Part shown: piece by piece, positions 45,959-59,576 of the stretch
How positions within the stretch are numbered: the stretch's first letter is position 1
Layout: each line of letters opens with the position of its first letter
Source of the DNA: Nageia nagi
Taxonomy: Eukaryota; Pinophyta
NCBI GenBank assembly: GCA_050084985.1
Contig: JBITNC010000001.1
Location: 103,044,001-103,108,000 of the forward strand
Direction of reading: 5' to 3'
Length of the DNA: 64,000 nt
Notes under the pieces: generated by a model
Database searches by the model: none
Told to the model about the DNA's origin: nothing
The model's input: only the letters and a program-made list of their open reading frames with translations
Made by a program: the position numbers and the translations under genes

Positions 45959-48900
45959 ATATTTCTATAGTTCCTATGATCAATGAAAGACCTCATTAAA
46001 CCTTGCAAAAATGTCTACAAGCTCAATCTAAGAATATTGGATAGATGGATATTTATAGTGATAAGATTTAATTATTTCCAAATTTAAAATTCAATTTGAA
46101 TAGATATATAATGCATTCAAATTTTTATGCTTGTAAAACAAAAGATATTAATGTTCTTCTTTGTGAAAAATGGTTAGAAATGTTTGGAACTATCATTCTC
46201 AATATACATAAAAATTCTATGGATATTTAGAATAAGAAAATGAGGACTACATTATATGGTATTTCTAAGAAGCAATACAAATCAAGATTAAGAAGAAAAT
46301 AAAAGTAATGAAGAGGATCATGATAACAAATAGATAATTTCGTAAGAAGACAAATAAAATGAAAAAGAGGAGGATGATGATTCCAACGAAAGAAATTTAT
46401 CCAATCATATGAGGGGAGTTGGAGAAATAAGTGGGTGTTACAACTTTCAAGTTGAAAAAGGGAGGCCCTAGGTTCAAATATCTCTCCATTTACATGTTGT
46501 AGATATACAAAATTCAATCGATGATTTCTAACTAGTCTAGATGTATCTAGGTGCAACTCTCAAGTGACTTTAATTAAAGAGAACCCCATACACACAAAAT
46601 TTAATTCTATGGTTTCCCTCCCCTAAAAGAGGTAGCTTCCAACAAAAAAAAAGAATAAATTTGGATGAAGATAAAGAAAATGAATATGGTGATAGAAAAT
46701 AAAGAAATACAAATTAAAAAAAAGAAAAAAAGGGGGGAAAAAGAAAAAGAAGAGTATACGATATAGAAAAAAAGAAAAAATAGAGACATCTTAAGAAGGA
46801 TTAAGGGATATTTAACTCTAAATCTACTCAAGATTCAAAATAAAACAAGATCAAAAATCAAAGCCTACTTGTAATTCACAAGTAAATTGATATCCGTATC
46901 ATAATGCAAGGTAAAAGATATGGATACAAAAGGGAGAGAATTAAAGGATATTTGATAATATGTACATTCAACATCTATGGACCAAGAAACCTAAGATGCA
47001 ACAATTATGGATACTCAAGGCAATGTCAGAGTAATTATAGTTACCCAAAATATAAATGGATATGTAGACAAACAAACATATTTTATATAAATAATAAATA
47101 TAATTATTTATCTATGGAGTAAAAATAAAAATATGACTAACAAATATACACTTAAGTAGTGCAATATGATAATTCTCAACAAGTTAAAACACGTAAGATC
47201 TACAAACAAAGTAACACGATCCTACATTTAACATGTATATATTTTTGAAACAATAAATATGATACTTAATGATGCAGTTGTTTGATGACTTCTAACTCTT
47301 TAGATTTAGATACCAAGTCCTTTCTAAGATTCACATAAAAACTCGATAGTTTCAAGGGGATTAATGCTTGTATTAGATTTTGTAGCGTAAGGATCAAACT
47401 CAAAAATGATCAAGATCCTCCTTGTTTTTTAGAAACCTATATCAAAATTGAAATGAAAGAAGAGCTTAAAATATGCATGAAATACCTATCATAAAAGACA
47501 TGAAGGATACCAAGGTGTTGGTGGTTGAGAACAACAACATGGAACATTTCAAAAAGTTGATCAAGGTTAGCCTTATTTTAGGTATTTCTTGAGTTGTAGA
47601 AATTGCAGGAGTTATTTGGTGAGTTTAAATTCCTTACCCTTTGGTTAAAACTCTTTGATTATGCCTAAAATTGATTTGTTTGGCATAAAATTCTCTACAA
47701 TCTACCTCAATGATTTGTAATGAATTCTTTAGTGTTTTAAATTTTCAATAATGATCCTTAGTTCAAAATATTGGTGAAGAGGGGGAGCTTAAGCCTTTCC
47801 AAAGAGAGAACTTGATTATAAACAAAATTAATGATTTAAAATGAACATGCTATCTTCTTTTATACCTTGAAAAATAAATAAAAGAAGAGCATGCCAGTCA
47901 AACTTGTATTGGAATTAGGATAGTATTTATTGAATAAACAAATAATCAAAATTAAGTGTCTACAATTTGCACTGTATGGAGATGTAGTGGCAAGAACCTA
48001 GACTACATTTCCAAAGTAAGGAAAGAAAAATATTACCACTTTTGAAGATAATTGAAAAGATGATGATCTTGATGAATATCATGAGTTTGAACTTTCACAT
48101 TTTTAATGTTTCTTAATGCCCCTTTTTGCTTTGAATTACTTGTGAACCTTGTGTGAATGAATGATTCAAAGAAAAAATAAACCTCCAAAAAAATGGAGAA
48201 AAGGTCTTGCAAGGTGATTAGGTATTTGGGGGGGTTTGTGCTTGTCCTAACCTTCATGGGGGATATTAGATAATATTGATAGTGACCCCTTATTAGTGAA
48301 CAAAATAAAAATAAATATGAACATCAAATACATGATTAACTATTTAATATACATGAAAGATGATAATCATAATATACCATAAAAAAAATGATGATCATAA
48401 TGAACTAAAGAAACATGCATTATAAGGCATGAGCATGAAAAAAATATCTACTAATCATGAATAATCATAGTAATCATAAATCAAAATGACAAGCTAGAAG
48501 AGAACATATACTCCATAGATTCATGATGGTCTCAATGATATCACCATGCAATGAATGCATGGAGAATCTTTTTGTTGTCATAATCACTATCTATGTGAGT
48601 ATATGAAAATGATTTAAATATGAAATGCTTATCAAATATTCGAATATGCTTTCATAATTGGATTGCCATGATGGGTATTTTAATGTCCTAATGGAAAAAA
48701 TGGATAAAAAATTATAAAATTCTTGAAATAACTTGAAAATATTGATATGGATAAAATTAATTATGATATTATGAAATTAAATTATTTTATTAAACAATTT
48801 TTACAAGAAAAACTTAATATATTTTATTTTTACTTTTTCCAATTTTTGAGTTTTCAAAAAGTTATCAGATTCAGAAGCTCAAATAAAGGTATCTTAGATG

Positions 48901-49396
48901 GTTTTTTTTTTAATTTTTTCTTTTGCATCCTATTCTTGAAATACAACCAATAAATAAGATGAAAAAAATAAAAAAATGAGGGAAGATAGGCATATTATGA
49001 GAGCCTTCCAAGATACCCTTATGGATAAGTCAAATGCTTGACCTAAAGCTTATATATCTTTCTTTATTTTTCTCCTTTTTATCCAATTATTTCTCTCCTT
49101 AGTTTTTTTAAAAGTATTCAACATTTATCAAACTAATTTCTAAAATTTCCTTGAATTTTAGAAAATTTTAGGAAAAAAATGATCTTTTTGACTTTAAAAT
49201 TTCTTATTTTGACATAAAAATGTCCAAAATGACCTCATGAAGTTGTGAGACAAGTCTTGATCTTTTCCTAAAGTTGATATTATTTGAAATCAGGTTCAAA
49301 TTAAATTATTCTTTTATTGCTGTAGGTCAAGGTCTATCATATTCCTATGCTTGGAAACCTCCACACTTTCCTCAATGAACTATTGGTTTTGTATCC
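45959..49396. other. Degenerate Gypsy-like scraps and non-coding DNA
   Basis: Around 46110-46280 the plus strand reads FYACKTKDINVLLCEKWLEM, then IILNIHKNSMDI. This weakly resembles the protease-to-RT linker of Ty3/Gypsy pol (D-x-LLG-x-x-WL). At 46960-47080 a Cys-rich stretch (RCNNYGYSRQCQSNY) could be a decayed zinc knuckle. Both are low confidence. From 47120 to 49396 I see no gene, only AT-rich sequence. Confidence 0.3.
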
Positions 49397-50005
49397 TAAT
49401 TATTTGGTTAAGTGTCAAAAATAGCTATATGTTCCATAATCAGTACACCCATGCTTGACCAGTAGAAATAGTTGATTGGCTAGTGATCGATTGGACTTGA
49501 TTGATCAATTGACTAGCATTGATCAACATGATGATGATCAATTAAAAAAAATCAATCTAATGGTGATCAATTGCAAAATAGAGGCATAAATTATCTAAAT
49601 TTAATGCTTGATCTTGACCTTAGGTAAATTTAGTCTTGAGATCTAATGGTTACATATAATGATATTTTTCTATATAATTCTAAGCCCTCTAGTAGAGAGG
49701 TAGAATGAGAGAAAAGGAATAATTTGTAGAAATATTTGTAAGAGAAACTATATGAGATATTGTGTGAAAATCTTGTAAATTTAGAGAGGAAATTAGAATG
49801 GTTTGGTTGTAGGTTTATTCCCATCCTAGCATGGACTTATATAATACCAAGGACTGAATATTTCTCCATGGATGTAGCCCAAATTGGGTGAACCACATTA
49901 TATTTATTTTTCTCTCATATTGTGTATTTGTTTGCTAATAATATTTTTGCAATTATATTATAAGTTGAATTTCTCTAATTTATTTTTATATAATATATCC
50001 TAATA
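49397..50005 (+). repeat. Copia 5' LTR
   Basis: Aligns with 58466-58972. Shared blocks include ACCAGTAGAAAT, AATCAATCTAATGGTGATC and AGAGAGGTA. It begins TAATTATTTGG where the 3' copy has TGATTATTTGG. A TATATAA box lies near 49670. Confidence 0.8.
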
Positions 50006-50024
50006 ACTAGTATTAAAGCTTGGG
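50006..50024 (+). promoter_or_regulatory. Copia primer-binding site (initiator tRNA-Met type, mutated)
   Basis: ACTAGTATTAAAGCTTGGG lies just after the LTR and resembles the plant copia primer site TGGTATCAGAGCTTGGG with three transitions, all of the C-to-T/G-to-A type. Confidence 0.75.
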
Positions 50025-50059
50025 TTTGGGTACTCGATAAAAAGGAGGGTTTCTTGTTC

Positions 50060-51125
50060 GAATTGGAGTAATGGCATAAGAAGGAATGTTTAGGGTTGAA
50101 CAGTTTAATGGATAAAATTTTTAACTTTGGAATATCTCTATGGAGGACTACATGTATCAGAAGGATCTTTATCTATAATTGGGTGGAAAAATAAATAAGT
50201 TGATGACTAGGTTAGATGAAGAATGGGAACTTCTAGATATAAAGGCATTGGAAACAATATGACTATCCATGGAAGCCATAATGTCCTTTAATATTTAAAA
50301 TGAAAAGTCATACAAATATCTCATGGTTAAATTTTCCAATTTATATAAAAAATACAAGATTCAAATAAGGTATTTATTATGAAGCATTTATTTAATAAGT
50401 AGATGTTAGAATATGAGTCTATTACTAATCACTGAAATGAGTTTAATATAATTACTAATAAGTTGAAATCTATTGACATAGTCTTTGATAATGAGATTAG
50501 ACCTCTTTTGATCTTGTGTTCATTTCTAGAAAGATGGAATGGCTTGGTTATGGCTATGATCAATTTTATCTTAGATTCCAATAATCTAAAGTTTGATTAT
50601 ATTGTTGGTGTTATCCTTAGTGAGGACATGCGATGGAAAAGCACAAGTGAGACATCCAGTAATATTTCAACTATTGAGAACATGGGGAGATGAAGGGAGA
50701 GATGAAAGAGTCCAAATCATGGGAAATAAGATAAAGGTAGATCCAAATCCAGAGGAAATGGTAAACTAGAATATTAGTATTATGGGAACAAAGGGTATTT
50801 GAAAAAGGATTATTGATCTCAAAAGGGAGATGACAAATACAATAATTATTAGGAAGAAAATATTGTAGGTGATGTGTCACAAAATGATTTGATTCTATAT
50901 TTAGGTAAGAATTTTAATTATTGTGTAATTGATTTCAAAGCTTCTTTTTATGATACATCCCATAGAAAATACTTTTTAGATTATGGTTAAGGTGATTTTG
51001 GAAAATTATTAATAGAAAATAAACAACCATGAAATATTGTTGGAATAGGAAAGATTATGATAAAATCACATAATGGAACTTAGTGGTTTCTCAAAGAGGA
51101 AAGATATTCTTAGTTTGGAGAGAAT
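50060..51125 (+). pseudogene. Copia gag, zinc knuckle and start of protease
   Basis: Reads WNISMEDYMYQKDLYL near 50140, DEEWELLDIKALETI near 50215, and the open stretch 50463-50693 (SIDIVFDNEIRPLLILCSFL, then WNGLVMAMINF and VGVILSEDMRWKS). These are hallmarks of the UBN2-type copia gag. The knuckle near 50770 is decayed (YYGNKGYLKKDY). Protease-region remnants follow (VIDFKASFYDTSHRKYFLDY near 50930). It stops at 51125, where the giant LTR is inserted, and continues at 55622. Confidence 0.8.
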
Positions 51126-54100
51126 TATAATGACTCACCCAATTGCACTATTAAGACTCGAGTACCATTGAGGTCCTAATGAGATTCAATTTGAATTAAG
51201 CTAGATGATGATAAGTTTTGATTAATAATATGTTTTATTTATGTTGGTTTGATGCTAGTTTCAAGATGTTTTAGCACAAGTCATAGGTTAAACTAATATG
51301 AAAAGTGTGGAAAAGACCCAAGGAATCAAGGGTGAATTGGTGACAGGAATGGAAGGGTAAGAGTGAGAAAATTATTGACATTGGTTCATTGACAAACCCT
51401 AATGACCATTGTAGATCATGTAGTTGCATGGTAGAAAAATTAGCCATGAATATATGTTTATGGATGTGTATAGATTAACAATTATCTTGCAAATTGAGGT
51501 GACCATCATAGGTAATATGTGTGGTTGATTTCTTATTATGAATTTTTATAATTTATATTCAAAAAGGGAGGGCAAGGAATATTCTCTTTATTGGAATTCA
51601 AATTTTTACTTAGAGTTTTTAGTAAATTAAAGTGAAAATTAAAACAAGAAAAGTTAGAAAGGACTAAGGTCACCTTATGATGTTACAAAATATTTAATGG
51701 TTGATGAAAATAATTAAGTAATGACCCTATTTATTTTTGTTTCCTTGTGTTAGATATGGAAAATAGTTAGCACAACATTAGTAGTTAATAAAAAAGGTTC
51801 CAAGGTATTAACATACTTTTCAATCATCAATAACTTTAATCAAACCTACCTCAAAAATTATTGAATGCATGAGGAGATGTCCATTTGGACACACTTGAAC
51901 CTCCTTGGCTATAAATAGAAGGATGGAACATTAGAAAAAAAATACCTACCTATCTCTTATTATTTCATTCTTTTTATTTTTCAGCTTTGGGTAGAAAGTT
52001 ATGTCAAGAAAAGAAGTCTTTCTCCCTCTCCAAGTTTAGGTGCATTCTTTTGCATTTCTAAAATGTCTAGTTAAAGTAGTCCTATTTTGATGTTATTTAA
52101 TGAGTTGTATGAGAAGTATTATTTGATAAAATTTCATATAATTAATTTTTGATAGAGGTTTTGTACCATTTGAAGGGACATTAAATATATTTCTTGACAT
52201 GTTGCATGTGAAGGTTGGTACCTTATCTTTTCTTTAAAAAGTAATGGAGTGGGATCCTATTAGTTTTTTCCCTTTTTATTTAAATTGATGGGAAGTCTTG
52301 AGTACAAATATGTTATGTATTTTAATATATTGATGAGCTTAGTCAATTAATTCTCTTATGTTGGCTCTACTCCCTATTATATGTTTTTTCACATTTTACA
52401 TTACTTAAGATTCAAAGCCACATTAATTGATGTAAAACCATTTCAACTATTATTTGATAATACCCCTTACCTTTTTCGCATGTTTTCTCAATTGTATACA
52501 CTAGAAGAATGTTGGTAAAAGATTTAGAGTTTGAATTAGTCCTGAGCATCACCCCTTTTTAGATAACTCATTTTTGTGTGTATCTTGCCATCATTGTAAT
52601 CCATGGATCTACTTGCATCACACCTTTTGTCAAACAATTTATGATCTTAGTATATTCTCCCACATTTTGTATTCATAGTTATTTAGGTATTCTCAACCAC
52701 AATATATGATGTGAGACCATTTTCAACTACACCTTGATAGATATCCTTCTTTTCAAACTTCCATGATGGTATATGCTGGAAAAATGTTGATAGAGGTTTC
52801 AACGTTTGATGTTTACTCTTGCGTATTGCATTTGTCTTGAAATCTTCAATGCTTTGTCATATAACCCATTTTGTGTGTGACCTACTGTCATTTGTAATAT
52901 AGGATATTAGTTGTCAAATGATTCTCAAAGACCTATGTGATCCTTACATAATAAGCATTTGCAACCATAATAATAGATGATAAATCATTTCAACTACTCT
53001 TTGATGGTTCTCCATACATTCTTTGTGCACTTCTTCGATAGCACATCTTAGAATGCACTGATAAAGATCTCTAAGTTTGGTTTGATAGTAGCATTGTTTT
53101 TCTTTTATTTTCTACAAGAGTTGTATACACTTTTATGCTTTAGAAGATAATGCTATTTCATTCCACCTACATAGTCAAGTTGAATCATCATGCAATCCTT
53201 TAAGATCTCTATTGTATTTGATAAAATAGTTTCAAGAAACCATGATTTTTTTTTTTAATTTTGAAAATATCAAATTAGTCCAATGGTTTATCTTTTAAGA
53301 TAATATAGAATAATTAAAGCTTATTTTTAATAAATACACCTTCATCATAATAAAACTAATAAGGATGTTATTTGGTATTAAAATCATTAATATTTTGATA
53401 ATGTGATATGAATGAATTCATTTAAATAATGAGAGAATAGTTGTTAAAATAAAAAAAAATAAAAATTAATGAGAGAGTACATCTAGCTTATAGTCAATGA
53501 TTAAATTTTTCTTTTGATAATTGTATGATGAGATTAAGAACTAATGATATATATAGCATGATAAAATGGATAGAATAAGGTTCATATGTATCAATTTGCC
53601 TCCATATGGTGACCAAGGAAGGGAGGTAGGTCTAGAGAAGGTCAAAAACATCTTGAGGTCTGTAGGAATAGTTTGCATGATATTTTATATAATTCATATT
53701 GTATCATGGTCATATAAAGAAAATGGATTGTCCTAATCCTCAAACTCTTCACCTCCTTAGTACTCGACCCCATCTACCTTGACCCTTGGAAAGAAGCTCA
53801 ACAAAATATGATGAAGAATCAACAAAGATTTATTGAAGATCTATGGAGGTGTTTCCATAGCAAGGTAAAGATATCTTTATGAATAATTTATTTTGGCATG
53901 ACTTGTAAATAGGACCTAATTATGCTTTAATGAGCTTAAAATCCTATTTGTATCTTAAAATCATTTGTAATTATTGTTACTCCCTTGGTATTAACTTGTG
54001 TTTGTAATATTTAATAAAAACTAGTTTCATGAAATTTCATTAATGGATGGATGGTTTTAAGAGATTCTTAAGTTGAGACTCTATAGTTAATAATTAGATG

Positions 54101-55621
54101 TATCTTATTAATTCAATGTCTCTCTTTCTCTAAATTTGTTCGAAACATTGATGGATGCATGTTGTAATTAAATAGAGTTATACAATACTATCAAGTTTTC
54201 ATGACATCTAAACATAGTATGTGACTATAACATGATCATTTGATTTAATAGAAATAAAAAAATATTTTTGATCAAGTGTGTTTATAAAGATATCTAAATT
54301 TAGGAGATCGATAGGGTCATTAACCCTAATAAACCACAATGAATTGAAAAAGATCCCAACTTAGAATTATAGTTCCAAATTAAGGTTTGGAATAAATTAG
54401 GAAATGTTAGGGATCCTTGGGATCAAAATGGGAATGAATGGGATCAATTGGGAACTCATGGGATAGTTTGAAATCCTATTGGAACACTTGGAAATAATTG
54501 GATAGTAAAACAAAGAAAAAGGATTAACATGAAATGAAGGCTAAGAAAGAAAAACACTAAAGAATCAATTCGACCAAAAAGAAACTTTTGGAAGTATTTG
54601 ATACTAAATATGGTGTGAAATATTCATTAGTTGAACCATCCTTGCTAAATGACATTCCAAAAGAATATTGCTTGATGTATTGACCACTTTGCACCACACT
54701 CCCTTTATAGCATTAGCTAACTTTAGTGTCATCTCAAGGCACTTTACCAAATAATAGTATGAGAACTTTTATAAAGTGGTATAAATTACACATTACCATG
54801 AGTATGAGATATTTGTAAATCTACAGATGTTTTTTAGATTCTTAAATAAATTATTTTGAGCCTTCCTACATAGGATATGTTATCATTAGGATATGGGTGG
54901 TTTTTACTTTATAACTTTACTTAAAATTAATTAGAGTATACAAACCAATTGAGGGTATCATTTCAATACCCATGGATCCCCAATATATGGGCATGGGGAT
55001 GCTAAATTCCATGGTGAGCCTAGCTAATAGATATGGGCAAGCTAGTGTCTCATATACTTGATAGGGTGTCAGATGAGGATAGCAATTGATAAAACTATAG
55101 TTATTGAGTGAAGGTAATTTAGTAGTCATACTACTTCTAGTTAAGTACATACGAGTATAACATCTATTCCATAGGCAATGACATTTCTTGATCATAAAGA
55201 AGTTTGCCTAATATAAACTATCTAATTTTGTGAGTTAGAGGGTTATCATTGGGTGAGGATGTGTAACCTAGTGGATGTAAATTCTCTTAGGTGATATGGG
55301 CCCCGAATAGGAAACCACTACACCATGTCCAAAATATCTACTACACATTTCATGAAGTGGAAATAGTGGGTCACATTTAAGGCATCTCCTCAAGGGAATG
55401 AGCATTGTGGAGTGAAAACTAGAAGAGTTTTAATCAGGGATGGATAATTTGAAATTTGTCCAATTTTGCCATGTGGGTGATGGCTAGCTAGCAGCATTGA
55501 CAAGCTCATGTGGATCACTAAATCCATTACTATATCTTTTGAGTGTTTACATTAATTATAAAAAAATTAGGTTTGAAATTTAGGTTTTTGGATGTATAAA
55601 AAAAGAAGTGGATGTGTTACA
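51126..55621 (+). mobile_element. Giant solo LTR, copy 2, 4496 bp (family 2)
   Basis: Starts TATAATGACTCACCCAATTG (mutated from TGTAACGACCC) and ends GGATGTGTTACA. Flanked by AGAAT (51121-51125) and ATAAT (55622-55626), four of five matching. It is collinear with copy 1, including TATAAATAG at 51911 (about 785 bases in), the CCAAGGAAGGGAGGTAG block near 53606 and the 3' block 54900-55621. PPR-like debris lies at 52440-53120 on the minus strand. It sits inside copia gag/protease. Confidence 0.85.
52440..53120 (-). pseudogene. Decayed PPR sequence in giant LTR copy 2
   Basis: Homologous to 38490-39260 of copy 1. Minus-strand words such as MQYARVN, FSSIYHHGSLKR and KMVSHHI follow the same repeat spacing, but no open run longer than about 30 codons survives. 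Confidence 0.5.
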
Positions 55622-58128
55622 ATAATTCTAATTTCAATAGGGGATATGGATAATGAGGGTTATATAGTTGCATTCAATAATAATTCTATGATAGTAGTAA
55701 AATAAAATATGGTTGGTACATTGTATTTGCTTATTGGTACATTTATTACTCTATGGATTTAACTTATAAAGGTTAGGATGCAACATTGTGGCATCATATG
55801 CTTGGGAACATGAGTGAGAAAGGGTTATAGATTATTCATTCAAGAAATTTATTACCAAACTTGAAGAATGTTAATTTGGGCTTTGTGAGCACTATGTATA
55901 TGAAAAAAAAGAGTTAGATTTCTCATAGCTAGGAAAGAATTAAAGTAGAGAGGTAAGTTATCACTTGTGCATATGAATGTATGGGGTAAAAATCATGTAT
56001 CTTCTCTTGGTGTCTCTTCTTATTATGTTACTTTCATAGATGATGCAACTAGAAAAAATTGGGTTTATTACATTCAAATAAAATATAATATATTTGATAG
56101 CTTTAAGAAATAGAAATCCTTGGTCAATAATGAGACATAAAAAAAGATAAAAGTATCTTAGATCTTATACTGAAGGTGATTTTCACAAGGAATTTAAAAG
56201 TTGTTGTTCATCAAATGATATCCAAAGAGTGAAGATAGTTCTAATAACATCATATATATAATGGTGTATTAGAAAGGATGAACATAATAGTCATGGAGCA
56301 TGCAAGGTCTATGAGATTGCATGTAGGGTTTCATTTACAATTTTGGGTTAATGTTGTTGATAATATTATTTACTTAATAAACAAAGGATCTTCAAGTGCA
56401 TTGGATGGTGGTATTCCAAAAGAGGCATGGATAGGTAAAACTATTAATTATTCATTTATAAAACCTTTTAGATATGAAGCTTTTATTCATGTTGATAAAG
56501 AAAATAAAAGAGGCTTGATAAAAATTTCAAGAAGCTTATTTTTATTATGGATTTGATGAATTAGGATACAGGTTTTGGGATCATAAAGACCATAAAATAA
56601 TTAGGATTAAATATGTGGTATTCAATGAAATAGCTATGTATAAAGATAGGTTGCAAGAAAAGAAAGAAGGAAAAAAAGAATCAAAGTACATAGTACTTGA
56701 TGAGATTACTAAAAAGTAAATACGAAAGGTACATGGAAATCTTCAACAATAAGAACTAAAAAATCCAGTAAGTGATGTTAGAAGATCTAAAAGGGTAAGT
56801 AGACCCCTTGATCGTTATTACCCCATACTTCATTATGTTTTGTATATTGATGCTAGTGAACAAAAAATATTTTAGGAAGTAATGTAGGTTAAAAATAGGA
56901 TAAAGCAAAAGCAAGGCATGGATGAGGATATTAAATCCATGTTACAAAACCAAACTTTGAATTTGGTTAATTTTTCTATAAGAAATATAACATTACAAAA
57001 CAAATGGGTATATAGGGTGAAGGAGGAATTTGGAGGAAATAATTAGTACAAGGCTAGAATTATGGTAAAGGGATTTGCACAAAAGAAAGGTATTGATTTT
57101 GAAGAAATATTTTCTCTTGTTATTAAAATAAATTCAATTTGAACTATCATAAGTATAGTAGAAATAGAAGATTTAAATCTTGAACAATTAGATGTAAAGA
57201 TATTTTTTCTCCATGTTGATTTGGAAGAGGAGATCTACATGGATCAACCAAAAGGTTATGAAGTAAAGGGTAAGGAGAAATTTGTATGTAGGTTGAAGAA
57301 GATCTTGTATGGCCTCAAGAAAGCTCCAAGGAAACGGTATTTGAAATTTGATAGTCTTATGATGGAATAAGGTTATATGAGATATCATTTAGACCATTGT
57401 GTTTACTTCAATAAACTATATAATGATGGCTATATTATCTTATTATTGTATGTAGATGATATGCTTGTTGTAGGGCCCAACATGTAGGATATAAATGTAA
57501 TAGAAAAGAAGTTGGAAAATTCTTTTACAATGAAGGATTTGGGTAAAGCAAAAAACATTCTTGGCATGAGAATTAATAGAGATTGGAAAAATCACAAGTT
57601 ATTGTTATCTCAAAGGGAGTATATTGAGAAGGTGTTGAAAAGGTTCAATATGAAGGATGCAAAACTTGTAATTACACCTTTGGTCAAACATTTCAAACTA
57701 AGGACATTTATACCAAGGCATAACCAAAAATAGACCACATGGCTAAAGTTCCTTATTCATTTATAGTTGGTAGTTTGACATATGCAATGGTTTATACAAG
57801 ACCAAATATTTCCCATGCAGTGGGAGTTGTAAGAAGGTTTATGAATAATCTAGGTAAACAACATTGGGAAGTAGCGAAGTGTATTCTCAGGTATTTGAGA
57901 GTTACAAGTACTCATGATTTATATTTTCATAGTTCCAACACTAATTTACAAGGATATACTAATTTATATATGGAAGGAGATATTGATAGTGTGATTAGAA
58001 CCATTTGTTATGTTTTCACTATTGGAAAAATAACAATGAGATGGATTTTAAAGCTACAAGTTGTTGGAATTTCAACAAAATTGGAGGAGTATGTTGCTAT
58101 TAAAATACCTAGCAAGGAAATAATTTAG
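55622..58128 (+). pseudogene. Copia pol: integrase, reverse transcriptase, RNase H
   Basis: Integrase zinc region LWHHMLGNMSEKGL near 55790; integrase core YYVTFIDDATRKNWVYYIQ near 56020 and MEHARSMRLHVGFHLQFW at 56293; reverse transcriptase KWVYRVKEEFGG near 57000, FAQKKGIDFEEIFSLV near 57075, the catalytic YVDDMLVVG at 57449-57475 and MKDLGKAKNILGMRI at 57530; RNase H GSLTYAMVYTRPNISHAVGV at 57770 and KLEEYVAIKIPSKEII ending at 58125. Many frameshifts and stops. The two catalytic aspartates of the polymerase box are still present. Confidence 0.85.
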
Positions 58129-58465
58129 TTATAAACATTGATGAAGGAATTGGAAAAAGAGTTGAAGAACAACATATTATGAAATAATAGTTAAAGTTAT
58201 TCATCTTACAAAGACCTTAGTATTTCATTCAAGAATGAAGAATATATAGTTTAGTTACCATTTCATAGGATCAATATTGGAAGATGGATAATTGAATATG
58301 GGAAAGATATATACTAACCATAATCTTGTAAATATGTTGATAAAGGTAGTAACCAAGGATAATTTGAGTTTTAAATCATGAGGATAAAAGGTGAGAACTA
58401 TTAAATTCAAATACAAAGGAGTTTTAATAGATAAATATCTAAATGAAAGATTCAATTTTGGAGCT

Positions 58466-58970
58466 TGATTATTTGGCTAACGGTAAAAAATAACTCTTTG
58501 TTTCATAATCAATATATATAGTTCTGACCAGTAGAAATATTTGATTGGTTAGTGAATGATTAAGCTTGATCAATCGATCAATCAATAATTATTGGCCTAA
58601 TGATGACCAATCCAAAAAAACCAAGTCAATCTAATGGTGATCGATCACAAACCAAAGGCAAAAAGCATCTAGATTTATTTCTCAAACTTAACCTTTGGTA
58701 AATTTAGGCTTCGTATTTGATGGTAACAAGTAATGAAATTTTTCTATATAAATGTAAATCCTCTAATAGAGAGGTAAAATAAGAGAAATGGAAGAGTTCA
58801 TAGAAATAATTGTAAGAGAGATTATTTGAGATATTGTATTAAAATATTGTAAATTTAGAGAGTAAATTACAATGATGTGGTTGTAGGTTTGTTCCCTTCA
58901 TGGCTTAGACTGATATAACATCCATGATTCAGTATTTTTCCATATATGTAGACCACATTGGATGAACCCC

Positions 58971-58972
<2 letters not shown>
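58466..58972 (+). repeat. Copia 3' LTR (truncated)
   Basis: Begins TGATTATTTGGCTAAC after TTTGGAGCT. TATATAAATG lies near 58745. The last about 100 bases present in the 5' LTR are missing or replaced by the TA repeat. Confidence 0.75.
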
Positions 58973-59027
<55 letters not shown>

Positions 59028-59028
59028 T
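58973..59028. repeat. (TA)n microsatellite
   Basis: An uninterrupted TA run of about 24 units followed by a short imperfect ATATAT segment, at the boundary between the two copia elements. Confidence 0.95.
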
Positions 59029-59050
59029 TCCTCTTATCTTTAGAAGGAGA

Positions 59051-59576
59051 TGAATCCTTTTGCACCCAAGATCACCTTGGAGTAATCATCATATTTTAAA
59101 ATAAAACTCAAGAATAATATTAATAATACAATATCATACACACACGAGTGAAAAATATATATAGTGGTTCCTCTTAACAAGAGAGTAATCCATTCTAATC
59201 TAAATCTTATTAATTCTCAAAAGCACACTCTTATAATGCAACACTAGCACTCTTTCCTTCTATCCTTCTACACACCAAGAGCATTACAATGCTTTCTACA
59301 AGAGTGAAGAATGCTTGAGGGAGGCCCTTAATTTATAGGAAAAAGTACCACTTTGACTGATCCTTTTACCCAAGGGGAACACCAAATACCTAAGGATAAA
59401 AAGATTCTCAAGTGGGATGAGTATAGGATAAGTTTTAATATTTAATTCACTAAATACTTAAAATGTATTTAGGAATACTTTTAAGTATTTAGTGGATTAA
59501 ATAAATATTTACAGAGAAGAGATATTATTATTTAGATACCTTTTAAATAATAATTTATACAATAGTATATTATTTA
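59051..59576 (-). repeat. Probable 3' LTR of the minus-strand copia element
   Basis: Minus strand. A purine tract AAGGGGAAG (about 59585-59577) is followed by the putative LTR, ending TTTTGCACCCAAG-complement at 59051 with CA. A TATA box (TATAAATTAAGG, minus) lies at 59337-59331. Borders are approximate because the 5' LTR is outside the window. Confidence 0.45.
59439..59503. repeat. Near-perfect 25-bp inverted repeat (hairpin) in the copia LTR
   Basis: Left arm 59439-59463 and right arm 59479-59503 match at 24 of 25 positions. The 15-base centre is itself mostly palindromic (GTATT TAGG AATAC). It lies about 100 bases upstream of the LTR TATA box on the minus strand. Confidence 0.85.

Larger units (their letters stand above)
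49397..58972 (+). mobile_element. Ty1/copia retrotransposon, interrupted by giant solo LTR copy 2
   Basis: 5' LTR 49397-50005, tRNA-Met-type primer site, gag, then (after the nested LTR at 51126-55621) integrase, reverse transcriptase and RNase H, then a 3' LTR from 58466. The 3' LTR is truncated at a TA microsatellite, so its right end and target duplication cannot be read. Without the nested LTR the element would be about 5.1 kb, normal for copia. All ORFs are broken. Confidence 0.85.

Noticed and set aside
46607-46831. Phe/Ile-rich minus-strand ORF looking like a membrane protein
   Set aside because: It is the reverse of an A/G-rich low-complexity run (AAAGAAAAAAAGG type) and has no other support.
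47596-47963. Possible further LTR ending GTCTACA near 47963
   Set aside because: The end resembles the 26904 LTR end, but no matching TGTAGATG start, second copy or target duplication could be found.
58441-59060. Right target duplication of the first copia element
   Set aside because: The left flank is TATCC, but the right LTR end is lost in the TA microsatellite. TATTCC at 59026-59031 is too ambiguous to claim.
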